Of a DNA stretch of 6,033 nt, positions 1 to 6,033 are shown piece by piece (position 1 is the first letter of the stretch; each line of letters begins with the position of its first letter). The position numbers and the translations under genes were made by a program. This stretch comes from RUG11462 sp051877275. GTDB taxonomy: Bacteria; Bacillota; Clostridia; Oscillospirales; Acutalibacteraceae. The stretch is taken from assembly GCA_051877275.1 (NCBI GenBank), contig JBJEIS010000016.1, forward strand, positions 1 to 6,033. The letters run 5' to 3'. A model generated the notes under the pieces. That model had not been told where the DNA came from. It saw only the letters and a list, made by a program, of their open reading frames with translations, and made no database searches.

Positions 1-219
1 ATTTATAATACATGTTTTTACAGACTCTTCATTCTCCTGCAATTTTTCAATATGAGAAGCTAAAATCTTAATTTTTTCAACCAATTCTCTGTTGCTTTGT
101 TCCAAAGCTTCAAAATCATCGGCAACCTTATAGCGAAATTCATCAACATCTGTTGCTTTATAACCACCGATTCCTGCCTTGGAAAATCCAATTTCTCTAA
201 TTTCTTCTGCGGTAAACAT
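1..219 (-). CDS. divIVA: DivIVA family cell division/polarity scaffold, 3' end outside window
   Basis: Seventy-three codons read from the ATG at 219 to the window edge; the C-terminus is missing. The opening, MFTAEEIREIGFSKAG followed by GGYKATDVDEF, has the layout of the DivIVA N-terminal lipid-binding domain: a short helix, a loop with GGY, then VDEF leading into a heptad-patterned helix (about residues 27-67, rich in E, K, L and I). Members of this family form parallel coiled coils that collect at strongly curved membrane, at septa and poles, and recruit partner proteins. At the loop tip, where Bacillus subtilis has Phe-Arg, this protein has Gly-Ile, so the membrane-inserting residue would be Ile and the adjacent Arg is absent. 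The start follows an AAAGGA site (231-236) 11 bases upstream, and the gap to the ylmH stop is 16 bases. As the last visible gene of the division block it probably shares the transcript. Family assignment is strong; the exact subtype (DivIVA or a GpsB-like relative) cannot be settled without the C-terminus, though context favours DivIVA. Confidence 0.88.
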   Translation of the reverse strand, partial: MFTAEEIREIGFSKAGIGGYKATDVDEFRYKVADDFEALEQSNRELVEKIKILASHIEKLQENEESVKTCIIN

Positions 220-235
220 TTATAACTAATTCCTT

Positions 236-976
236 TCAAAGATATTTTTTAATTTGTAATATCAATCTGCCCTTTTGGGTTTTATCTTCAATTTTTTCCA
301 CAACAAATTTGCCTTTGCCGCGAACCGACAAAACATCATTATTCTTTATTTTAAAAGTTATGCTGTCACAAACAATATGATTAACAATCAAATTTCCGCT
401 TAAAATAAAGCTTTTTGCTTTTTCGCGCGATAAATTGCATATTGCGCCGACGACACAATCAGCTCTGTCGGAAGCAATTACTTTTCTAATCTCTTCAAAT
501 CCTTGCGAAGATAAAATCTCACCGTTGAAAATTTCTGTTTTCACACCAACACCGCCGACTTTACTGATATTTTCAATCACAAAGTCAACGATTTTGTTGC
601 TTACAAATACAAATGCCTCACCGGATTTTACAATTATATCTCCAACTTTATCACGCTCTATTCCAAGCGACATTAAAGTGCCTAGAAAATCTCTGTGTGA
701 AAGGCATAATTCACTTTTATACAAAAATTTAAGGCATGTAAACGGAAAAGAAACCTCATCAGCCCAATCAGGCAAAATGGCAATAAAACATCTGGTTGCA
801 TTTTCATATCCTCCCCAAAAATCATATCTTATATGACTTTTATCAAGATACTGTTTACACTCAGAAAAATCGCGTTCGTTTAAAAAGCCTAAAAATGACG
901 GAATATTTTTCAATTCAGTCATTTTTACAGCGTCTTCAAGCCTTGCTCTGATTAGTTTATCCGAATCAATCGACAT
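236..976 (-). CDS. ylmH: YlmH-type S4-domain RNA-binding protein
   Basis: A 246-residue protein, close to the usual YlmH length of about 255-260. The N-terminal part carries the family signature FWGGYENATR (from about residue 53) and a HRDFLGTLMSLGIERDKVGDI stretch, which in known YlmH proteins reads nearly the same. The C-terminal part (about 171-235) is an S4 RNA-binding fold, recognisable from CNLSREKAKSFI, a GNLIVN turn, and NDVLSVRGKGKF. In the family the turn is often GKVxVN; here the Lys is replaced (GNLI), a small change in an RNA-facing loop. YlmH proteins bind ribosomal/tRNA-containing complexes, and the B. subtilis member has been linked to ribosome-associated quality control in an RqcP-like way. 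A direct cell division role is not established despite the neighbourhood. The ATG shares a base with the sepF stop (TAATG) and I see no convincing ribosome binding site before it, so translation is probably coupled to sepF. Confidence 0.93.
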   Translation of the reverse strand: MSIDSDKLIRARLEDAVKMTELKNIPSFLGFLNERDFSECKQYLDKSHIRYDFWGGYENATRCFIAILPDWADEVSFPFTCLKFLYKSELCLSHRDFLGTLMSLGIERDKVGDIIVKSGEAFVFVSNKIVDFVIENISKVGGVGVKTEIFNGEILSSQGFEEIRKVIASDRADCVVGAICNLSREKAKSFILSGNLIVNHIVCDSITFKIKNNDVLSVRGKGKFVVEKIEDKTQKGRLILQIKKYL

Positions 977-1446
977 TAGATGTACATACCGTTATTTTCG
1001 CTAAAATCATCTAATAACTCGTCACCCATAATATCAACATTATAAGGAGTGATAATATATGTGCAGTTTGCAACTCTTTTTAATGTACCGTTGTTTGCAT
1101 AAGCAACGCCGCTTAAAAAGTCAACCAATCTGCGAGAAACATCCTTGCTGGTAGATTCAAGGTTCAAAACAACTGTTCTTTTTGAATTTAAGTGGTCGGC
1201 AATGCTGCTTGCTTCCGAAAAAGATTCAGGTTTAACCAAAACAACGGAAAGCTGCGAATTAGCATGAATATTTACATATTTGCCTTTTGAAGAAGAGTTG
1301 TCTTTTGATGAATAGTCAGAAGAAGATGTTGAAAAATAGTCTTTTTCTTTTTCTTCAGCTGCTGATTCTTCTTCGTAAGCGTACTCTTCCTCGTCTAATC
1401 CATCATTAACAGACATAAAATTCTTAATATTATCCATAAAACCCAT
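976..1446 (-). CDS. sepF: SepF, membrane anchor and bundler of FtsZ
   Basis: A 156-residue protein with the SepF layout. Residues 1-13 (MGFMDNIKNFMSV) can form the amphipathic membrane-targeting helix. Residues about 15-56 are a flexible linker that is first acidic (EEEYAYEEE) and then Ser/Lys-rich. Residues about 58-146 are the globular core. The core contains the conserved RRLVDFLSG segment with a glycine at 113, followed by a YANNGTLKRV turn and YIITPYNVDI, which match the typical VDFLSGxxYAxxGxIxxI...TPxNVDI pattern. In Firmicutes and cyanobacteria SepF dimers polymerise into arcs or rings, bind the FtsZ C-terminal tail through the core and hold the Z ring to the membrane. All of this is expected here by homology. 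A strong Shine-Dalgarno site, AAAGGTGG, sits 9 bases before the ATG. The gene follows the yggS stop by 15 bases and runs directly into ylmH. Confidence 0.95.
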   Translation of the reverse strand: MGFMDNIKNFMSVNDGLDEEEYAYEEESAAEEKEKDYFSTSSSDYSSKDNSSSKGKYVNIHANSQLSVVLVKPESFSEASSIADHLNSKRTVVLNLESTSKDVSRRLVDFLSGVAYANNGTLKRVANCTYIITPYNVDIMGDELLDDFSENNGMYI

Positions 1447-1455
1447 ATTAAAATA

Positions 1456-1463
1456 CCACCTTT
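1456..1463 (-). promoter_or_regulatory. Strong ribosome binding site of sepF
   Basis: AAAGGTGG on the minus strand, 9 bases before the sepF ATG at 1446. It overlaps the stop codon of yggS (1462-1464). It is the best match to the anti-Shine-Dalgarno sequence among the genes here, which fits a structural protein needed in larger amounts than its operon neighbours. The relative strength is my reading by eye. Confidence 0.8.
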
Positions 1464-2166
1464 AATTATAAATTCTTTTACCATAAAGAGCCGAACCGAC
1501 TCTAACCATAGTTGCGCCGCATTTTATTGCAAGGTCATAATCATCAGACATACCCATTGATAAAATGTCCATACTTATATTATCATAAATTTTACCCCGG
1601 TTGTCAATATAAAGTTTATACATTTCGTCAAAAAATTTCGATTTTTGTAAATTTGTTTGAAAAATCGGACCTAAAGTCATCAATCCTTTAACAAAAACAC
1701 CCTCAATCTCACTGATTTGTGCCAAAAGCTCATTCAGATTTGATTTATTAATACCGCTTTTGGCTTCTTCATCTCCGATATTTACTTCAACAAGCACATT
1801 TGAAACGATTCCTTTATTAATACTCTGCTTTGAAATTTCTTTAGCAAGCTTTATAGAATCAACCGATTGAATAAGTTCAACCTTTCCCACAATCTGCTTA
1901 ACCTTATTTGTCTGCAAAGTGCCGATAAACTGGCGGTGAAAGCCTTTATCTAATGCTTCTTCTTTTGATAAAAACTCCTGTACACGGTTTTCACCCATGT
2001 ATCTGATACCTTTTTCAAATGAGTAATTTATGACCTCGACAGGAACTGTTTTTGTTGCCGCTAAAAGAGTAATATCATCAAAATTCTTGCCTACCGAAAC
2101 TGCAGATTCATTAATCTTTTCGCAGACTTTTTTGTAATTTTCATCAAAATTTTTAAAACTATCCAT
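1462..2166 (-). CDS. yggS: YggS/PROSC family PLP-binding homeostasis protein
   Basis: A 234-residue protein from the ATG at 2166, the normal size for this single-domain alanine-racemase-like barrel. Family marks occur in order. LLAATKT carries the Lys (residue 39) expected to hold pyridoxal 5'-phosphate as a Schiff base. GENRVQEF follows, then FIGTLQTNKVK, IQSVDS, VLVEVNIGDEEAKSGI, GLMTLGP, LSMGMSDDYDLAI and VRVGSALYGKR; the last two form the phosphate-binding end of the barrel. Proteins of this family have no known enzymatic reaction. They keep free PLP in balance and affect amino acid and keto acid pools. In Firmicutes the gene (ylmE in Bacillus) is regularly placed just before sepF (ylmF), as here. 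The reading frame could also begin at the TTG immediately before the ATG (2169), which adds only one residue. The start overlaps the end of the HlyD-like gene by 8 bases, so translational coupling is likely. Confidence 0.95.
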   Translation of the reverse strand: MDSFKNFDENYKKVCEKINESAVSVGKNFDDITLLAATKTVPVEVINYSFEKGIRYMGENRVQEFLSKEEALDKGFHRQFIGTLQTNKVKQIVGKVELIQSVDSIKLAKEISKQSINKGIVSNVLVEVNIGDEEAKSGINKSNLNELLAQISEIEGVFVKGLMTLGPIFQTNLQKSKFFDEMYKLYIDNRGKIYDNISMDILSMGMSDDYDLAIKCGATMVRVGSALYGKRIYN

Positions 2167-3364
2167 CAAGATTCTTTCCTTTCACAATTACATCATCATA
2201 TATTTTAAGTTCATTATCTGCATATTTAGATTTTACAATAACATACTCTTTAGAATTGTAAATAATATCGGTTTCAATGAATTTAGTAATTGTACCGCGT
2301 CGTACAAAAACACCTTTTTTGCCGTTTTTAACTCTGACAGATTTAGCATTAACCTTCAGACCTGTATAGGTTTTTAAAACAATTTGCATTTCTTTTTGAC
2401 GCAAAGTAGCAAGCTCGCTGTTCATCTTCATACATGAAAGCACCAAAACAGCTTTTTGCCCGTCATCACTTTTATTAATAGCTTCAACGCTAACGCTCAA
2501 TTCATTAACCGATGAAAGAGAAGTCCCTATTTTTAAAGTGTCGCCTTTAGAAACACCTTTAATATCAGCAGCATTAACCACAGTTACTATGTACCATTCA
2601 TTTTCGCTGATAACCTTGCCGACTTCATTATCTTTTACCTCAGCCGGTTTAAGATTCTCTATTTGAGAAACAGTTACATCTTCGATATTATCATAGTCTA
2701 TCGAATTTTCATAACCGTCAGTAAAATTGACAAAATAACCGGAACAATCGCTTTTAACCGATTTAACATTTTTATCATAACTGTCTTTGAGCAAAGACAA
2801 TTCTTTTTTATACTTTTCAATTACCTTTGTATAATTCTTCTCTCTGCCGGTTGCCAACTGACCCTGTGCCATATAATAGCAAAGTGATTTTAACACCTTT
2901 TCATTATCTGAAAAACTATTCGAATTAACATTTCTGAGCATAGAATAAATATTATCCTGAATCTGCTCTGAAATAATATCAAGGTCTGCTAATTTAATAG
3001 AATTCTGCTTGTCTATTTCTTCAATAGATGATAAATAATCTTCCAATTCATTTATTTCATTGGCAATCTCAACATCTTTGGATTTTTCATAAAAGCTTAC
3101 AACGGTTGAATTTTTAGCAACTTTACCGCCGTTTTGCACTTTAAAAACCTTATAACCCTTATTATCGGATTTAATAACATTTTCTTTTCTTACTATAATA
3201 CATTGTGCGGAAATAGTCTTTTTAATAGTCGTTTGTGTAGTTTCCTCGGTTGTATAAGGGTCAAAAAGCGAACCGAATGTATGATAAAGTACAAAAACAA
3301 CAATTAAAATACCGAAAATTCCAAAAATAATTTTTCTTGAAAACTTGTCTTTTTTTTCGGTCAC
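2159..3364 (-). CDS. HlyD/membrane fusion protein-like single-pass membrane protein
   Basis: A 401-residue protein from the preferred GTG start. It opens with a charged cytoplasmic tail (TEKKDKFSRK) and one hydrophobic segment (about residues 12-30), so most of it should lie outside the membrane. Residues about 50-90 contain a lipoyl-like half hairpin (GYKVFKVQNGGKVAKNSTV). Residues about 92-200 are largely helical, with charged heptad-like stretches. A second half hairpin follows (VKSDCSGYFVNFTDGYEN, about 202-219), then a beta-rich region. The C-terminal stretch, with VKNGKKGVFVRRGTITKF and ELKIYDDVIVKG, resembles the membrane-proximal domain of RND/HlyD adaptors. This order is that of a membrane fusion protein, which normally bridges an exporter and the outer layers of the envelope. 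No ABC, RND or MFS partner gene is in the window. Its place between miaA and yggS-sepF suggests an envelope or division-linked job, but that is inference only. Individual domain boundaries are approximate. Confidence 0.75.
   Translation of the reverse strand: MTEKKDKFSRKIIFGIFGILIVVFVLYHTFGSLFDPYTTEETTQTTIKKTISAQCIIVRKENVIKSDNKGYKVFKVQNGGKVAKNSTVVSFYEKSKDVEIANEINELEDYLSSIEEIDKQNSIKLADLDIISEQIQDNIYSMLRNVNSNSFSDNEKVLKSLCYYMAQGQLATGREKNYTKVIEKYKKELSLLKDSYDKNVKSVKSDCSGYFVNFTDGYENSIDYDNIEDVTVSQIENLKPAEVKDNEVGKVISENEWYIVTVVNAADIKGVSKGDTLKIGTSLSSVNELSVSVEAINKSDDGQKAVLVLSCMKMNSELATLRQKEMQIVLKTYTGLKVNAKSVRVKNGKKGVFVRRGTITKFIETDIIYNSKEYVIVKSKYADNELKIYDDVIVKGKNLDG
2177..2182 (-). promoter_or_regulatory. 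Ribosome binding site of yggS, inside the upstream gene
   Basis: AAAGGA on the minus strand, lying within the last codons of the HlyD-like gene. It is 10 bases before the ATG at 2166 and 7 before the alternative TTG at 2169. Spacing alone does not rule out TTG; ATG is preferred because it is the stronger initiation codon. Confidence 0.65.
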
Positions 3365-3372
3365 TTTATTTC

Positions 3373-3378
3373 TCCCCT
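3373..3378 (-). promoter_or_regulatory. Ribosome binding site that fixes a GTG start for the HlyD-like gene
   Basis: AGGGGA within a longer AAAGGGGAGA run on the minus strand (3371-3380), 8 bases before the GTG at 3364. It lies downstream of the TTG at 3385 that opens the longest reading frame, so it cannot serve that TTG. It also sits just past the miaA stop (3382-3384). This is the main reason for choosing the GTG start, which leaves a 17-base gap after miaA. Confidence 0.75.
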
Positions 3379-3381
3379 TTC

Positions 3382-4317
3382 TCAATTTAAAAAGCCGCTG
3401 ATTTTTTCAAAACAGTCTTTAAGTATTATATCATATTTTTCGCAATCAGGATAGTACCAATTAATTGCTTTATTGCGTTTAAACCAGGTAATCTGTCTTT
3501 TGGCATAGCGTCTTGTTTCCTGTTTTAATTTTTCCACACACTCTGACAGAGTTTTTTCACCATCAAAATACGGCTTAAACTCTTTACAGCCTATTGCCTG
3601 AACCGCAGTTTTTGAAGCCGGCAGCTTCAAAAACTCTCTTGCTTCATCAACTATGCCGTTTTCAACCATTTTATCAACTCGCTGATTTATACGGTTATAA
3701 AGATTTTCACGATTTTGATAATTTATTCCGATAAAAATAGGATTATACAAAGACGGATTTTTCTTTGAATTTGCAACCTGTTCGGTTTTAGTTATGCCGC
3801 TTGTAAAATAAATCTCCAAAGCCCTTTTAACACGCTTGATATTATTAGGATGAATTTCTTTTGCCGCATTTTCATCAAGGCTTTGCAACAAAGCAAATAG
3901 CTCTTTTGGCCCTTTTTCCTTTTCAAGCTTGTCTATTCTGTCACGAACTTCATCATTTTTATTTTCAACCGAAAAATCAATGTTGTTTACAAAGCTGTCA
4001 ATATAAAGCCCTGTTCCACCGACAAAAAGCGGTATCTTATTTCGAGCAGTTATATCAGCGGTAATCTCTTTTGCCGCACAGCAAAAATCAGCTACCGAAA
4101 AGCTTTCACTAACGCTGATACAATCAATAAGATGGTGCTTAATACCGCACATTTCATCTTTGCTCGGCTTTGCAGTTGAAACCGAAAGCTCTTTATAAAC
4201 CTGCATTGAATCAAATGAAATAATCTCACAATCAAATTTTTTTGCAATTTCAATTGAAAGAGCAGTTTTGCCGCTTGCGGTAGGTCCTACTACCACTATA
4301 ATAGGAATTTTATTCAT
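3382..4317 (-). CDS. miaA: tRNA dimethylallyltransferase MiaA
   Basis: A 311-residue protein, the usual length. It transfers the dimethylallyl group of DMAPP to N6 of A37 in tRNAs that read codons starting with U, giving i6A, often the substrate of MiaB for further methylthiolation. The P-loop GPTASGKT occupies residues 11-18. FDSMQVYKEL follows, with the catalytic Asp at 36 and Gln at 39; the Met between Ser and Gln is common in Firmicutes, where Proteobacteria have Arg. STAKPS, then HHLIDCISVSESFSVADF, VGGTGLYI (about 99-106) and PNNIKRVKRALEIY are all family signatures. The C-terminal part ends in QETRRYAKRQITWFKRN, also diagnostic. The ATG shares one base with the mutL stop (TAATG) and has a GAGGA site (4325-4329) 7 bases upstream, inside mutL. 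The gene that follows is not hfq, which often trails miaA in other bacteria. Confidence 0.98.
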   Translation of the reverse strand: MNKIPIIVVVGPTASGKTALSIEIAKKFDCEIISFDSMQVYKELSVSTAKPSKDEMCGIKHHLIDCISVSESFSVADFCCAAKEITADITARNKIPLFVGGTGLYIDSFVNNIDFSVENKNDEVRDRIDKLEKEKGPKELFALLQSLDENAAKEIHPNNIKRVKRALEIYFTSGITKTEQVANSKKNPSLYNPIFIGINYQNRENLYNRINQRVDKMVENGIVDEAREFLKLPASKTAVQAIGCKEFKPYFDGEKTLSECVEKLKQETRRYAKRQITWFKRNKAINWYYPDCEKYDIILKDCFEKISGFLN

Positions 4318-6033
4318 TATACAATCCTCGAAAAGCGCTTTTTAAACTCATAAAGTGTCATTTCGGCGGCAACAGGTCTGCCATGCGGACAATACCTTAT
4401 ATTTTCATCATTTAAAACTATATCAGCTAATTTTTCAAGCTCTAAAGCATTTGATTTGTTTCCGCCCTTAATAGCAGATCTGCAAGCAACAGAATGATAA
4501 AGCCAATCAAGAAACTCCGGCGAAAAATCTGTAAACTTTTCAGTTAATTTTCCCGCTATTTCTTCAATCAAATCCTTAACACTCTCTTTATCAAGCTCCA
4601 TAGGAATACCTCGCACAAGAATAGTTCTCGTGCCGTAATCCTCAATTTCAAAACCTAATGAATTAATCTCGTCTATATAAGAAACAATTGCGTCATACTC
4701 TTTTGCATTAAGCTCCACTCTTAAAGGAATAAGCAGCATTTGCGGATTATGCTCGGCGTTATTTCGCAGCTTTTCAAAAATAATACGCTCATGAGCCGCA
4801 TGCTTGTCGATGATAATCATTTTATCATCACATTCAACTAAAATATATGTATCAAATACTTCGCCGACATATTTAAAAGCAATATGCTCTTTTTGGGTTT
4901 CGCTTATTACTTCAGGCGCTTTTTCTACCTCAATAGGAGCTTCGTTTTTCTCAGCAAAATTCTGATTTTGAGGCTCTTGATTTGTTTCAACCGTTTTTTC
5001 TTCGGAATTTTTATTATAATCAAATTCTTCTTCCGCAACCTTCACAGTTGGAGTGAAAGGAATAGAAAAAGATGATACAGGCTTTTTAGTTTCTTTATCA
5101 TCTGCCGGTTTAATCGGCTTTTCGCCATACTCTTTTTTAAACTGCTTTGGAGTGGATTTCTGAAAGAATTCTTGTTTTTTGGTTTCAACCGTTTTTTCAG
5201 CTAAATTCAATTTCAACTGCTCCGCCTGCTCGTTTTCAACAAGCTGCGCAACATTAGTTTTAAACTCAACTCTTGAAACATCCGCCGCAAGCGCCGACAT
5301 TACGGCATAATAAATACTTCTGAAAATAACCTGTTCATTTGAAAAACGGACTTCAATTTTTGAAGGGTGAACATTTACATCAACCTGTGAAGCATCGAGC
5401 TTGATATTTAAAACACAGCCCGGATAATTTCCAACCATAATGCGGTTTTTATAAGCCTGTTCCAATGCGGCTATACCCGTTTTTGTGCGGACATAGCGAC
5501 CGTTTAAAAAGAAAAACTGCATTGAACGGTTTTTTCTTGAAGCGGTTGGTTTAGTAACAAATCCGCTTACTGAAATGCCGTCAAGCGAATAGTCTACTTC
5601 TAACAAAGAATTTGAAAATTCAGCGCCGAAAACCGAAAAACAAGCAGATTTTAACAGCTTATCTCCCGGTGTATTAATTACCTGTTTTCCGTCTTTAATA
5701 AGTTTAAAAGAAATTTCGGGATGCGAAAGCGCAAGACGCTCAATAATTCCTATAACAACGTTTGACTCGGTATTATCCTTTTTAAGAAACTTCATTCGCG
5801 CAGGAGTATTATAAAACAAATCCTTTACTATAAATGTAGTACCTAAAGCGCAGCCGGCCTCTTCAAAAGAAACTTCTTCGCCGCCGTCAATCTCATAAGC
5901 ATAGCCGAAATCGTTTTCAGCGGTACGGGTAATAAGTTCAACTCTTGCTACCGCGCAAATTGAAGCCAAAGCCTCACCGCGAAAGCCGAGAGTATAAATC
6001 GCATTTAGGTCGTTGCCTGTTTTAATCTTGCTT
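4317..6033 (-). CDS. mutL: DNA mismatch repair protein MutL, endonuclease type, 5' end outside window
   Basis: The frame stays open to the window edge, giving 571 visible residues starting SKIKTGNDLNAIYTLGFRG. By comparison with other MutL proteins about 75 N-terminal residues are missing, including the first two ATPase motifs; the third, GFRGEALASI, is present. The NGRYVRT and VDVNVHPSKIEVRF motifs complete the GHKL/S5-like N-terminal half. A charged, low-complexity linker spans about visible residues 240-370. The C-terminal half (from FKYVGEVFDTYILVE) has the endonuclease set: DKHAAHERIIFE (4773-4808), ACRSAIKGG (4461-4487) and CPHGRP (4374-4391). It therefore should nick the new strand itself, as in MutH-lacking bacteria. 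QMLLIP (4725-4742) sits where B. subtilis MutL carries its beta-clamp-binding motif. The TTG at 5969 that could be read as a start is an internal Leu codon of GEALAS. mutS is expected upstream, outside the window. Confidence 0.98.
   Translation of the reverse strand, partial: SKIKTGNDLNAIYTLGFRGEALASICAVARVELITRTAENDFGYAYEIDGGEEVSFEEAGCALGTTFIVKDLFYNTPARMKFLKKDNTESNVVIGIIERLALSHPEISFKLIKDGKQVINTPGDKLLKSACFSVFGAEFSNSLLEVDYSLDGISVSGFVTKPTASRKNRSMQFFFLNGRYVRTKTGIAALEQAYKNRIMVGNYPGCVLNIKLDASQVDVNVHPSKIEVRFSNEQVIFRSIYYAVMSALAADVSRVEFKTNVAQLVENEQAEQLKLNLAEKTVETKKQEFFQKSTPKQFKKEYGEKPIKPADDKETKKPVSSFSIPFTPTVKVAEEEFDYNKNSEEKTVETNQEPQNQNFAEKNEAPIEVEKAPEVISETQKEHIAFKYVGEVFDTYILVECDDKMIIIDKHAAHERIIFEKLRNNAEHNPQMLLIPLRVELNAKEYDAIVSYIDEINSLGFEIEDYGTRTILVRGIPMELDKESVKDLIEEIAGKLTEKFTDFSPEFLDWLYHSVACRSAIKGGNKSNALELEKLADIVLNDENIRYCPHGRPVAAEMTLYEFKKRFSRIV

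Noticed and set aside
220..235. Possible terminator or promoter between ylmH and divIVA
   Set aside because: The gap is only 16 bases, is filled by the divIVA ribosome binding site and has no inverted repeat.
435..836. Plus-strand open frame of 133 codons
   Set aside because: It lies entirely antisense within ylmH, its translation resembles no family I know, and the ylmH frame is strongly supported by family motifs.
2663..2887. Plus-strand open frame of 74 codons rich in Ile and Phe, resembling a membrane peptide
   Set aside because: It is antisense to the helical region of the HlyD-like gene; hydrophobic content arises from reverse-reading A+T-rich Lys/Glu/Asn codons.
3861..4064. Plus-strand open frame of 67 codons
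   Set aside because: Antisense to conserved MiaA coding sequence, with no ribosome binding site or family resemblance recognised.
4884..5075. Plus-strand open frame of 63 codons, Phe-rich
   Set aside because: Antisense to the Lys/Glu-rich MutL linker, whose complement yields Phe and Leu codons by composition.
5967..5969. Apparent mutL start at a TTG
   Set aside because: It is the Leu of the conserved GFRGEALAS motif, and the frame continues upstream with recognisable MutL sequence to the window edge.

Overview
The window is A+T-rich and every gene lies on the minus strand. Reading from high to low coordinates, the order is mutL (5' end outside the window), miaA, an HlyD-like membrane protein gene, yggS, sepF, ylmH and divIVA (3' end outside the window). 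Endonuclease-type MutL, SepF, YlmH and DivIVA together point to a low-GC Firmicute. The absence of hfq after miaA, the HlyD-like gene before yggS and the form of the DivIVA N-terminus suggest a Clostridia member, perhaps of the Ruminococcaceae/Oscillospiraceae type. That placement is an inference from gene content, not a phylogenetic result.

The genes are packed very tightly. mutL/miaA and sepF/ylmH each share one base in a TAATG stop-start. The HlyD-like gene and yggS overlap by 8 bases. The remaining gaps are 15 to 17 bases and hold ribosome binding sites. I see no room for an internal promoter between genes, no terminator, no RNA gene, no mobile element and no repeat array. The seven genes therefore look like one transcript that starts upstream of position 6033 and continues past position 1. 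No intergenic stretch exceeds 17 bases.

By role, the operon joins DNA mismatch repair (MutL) and tRNA A37 prenylation (MiaA) to the ylm/division block. That block holds YggS (PLP homeostasis), SepF (FtsZ membrane anchor), YlmH (S4-domain RNA-binding protein) and DivIVA (curvature and pole scaffold). Between the two halves sits a single-pass membrane protein built like a membrane fusion/adaptor subunit, with no transporter partner in view. It is the least understood gene here and the best candidate for new biology. The rest is a conventional, vertically inherited housekeeping neighbourhood.

Two starts are revised from the longest reading frames. The HlyD-like gene probably begins at a GTG at 3364 rather than a TTG at 3385, and yggS probably begins at the ATG at 2166 rather than the TTG at 2169.
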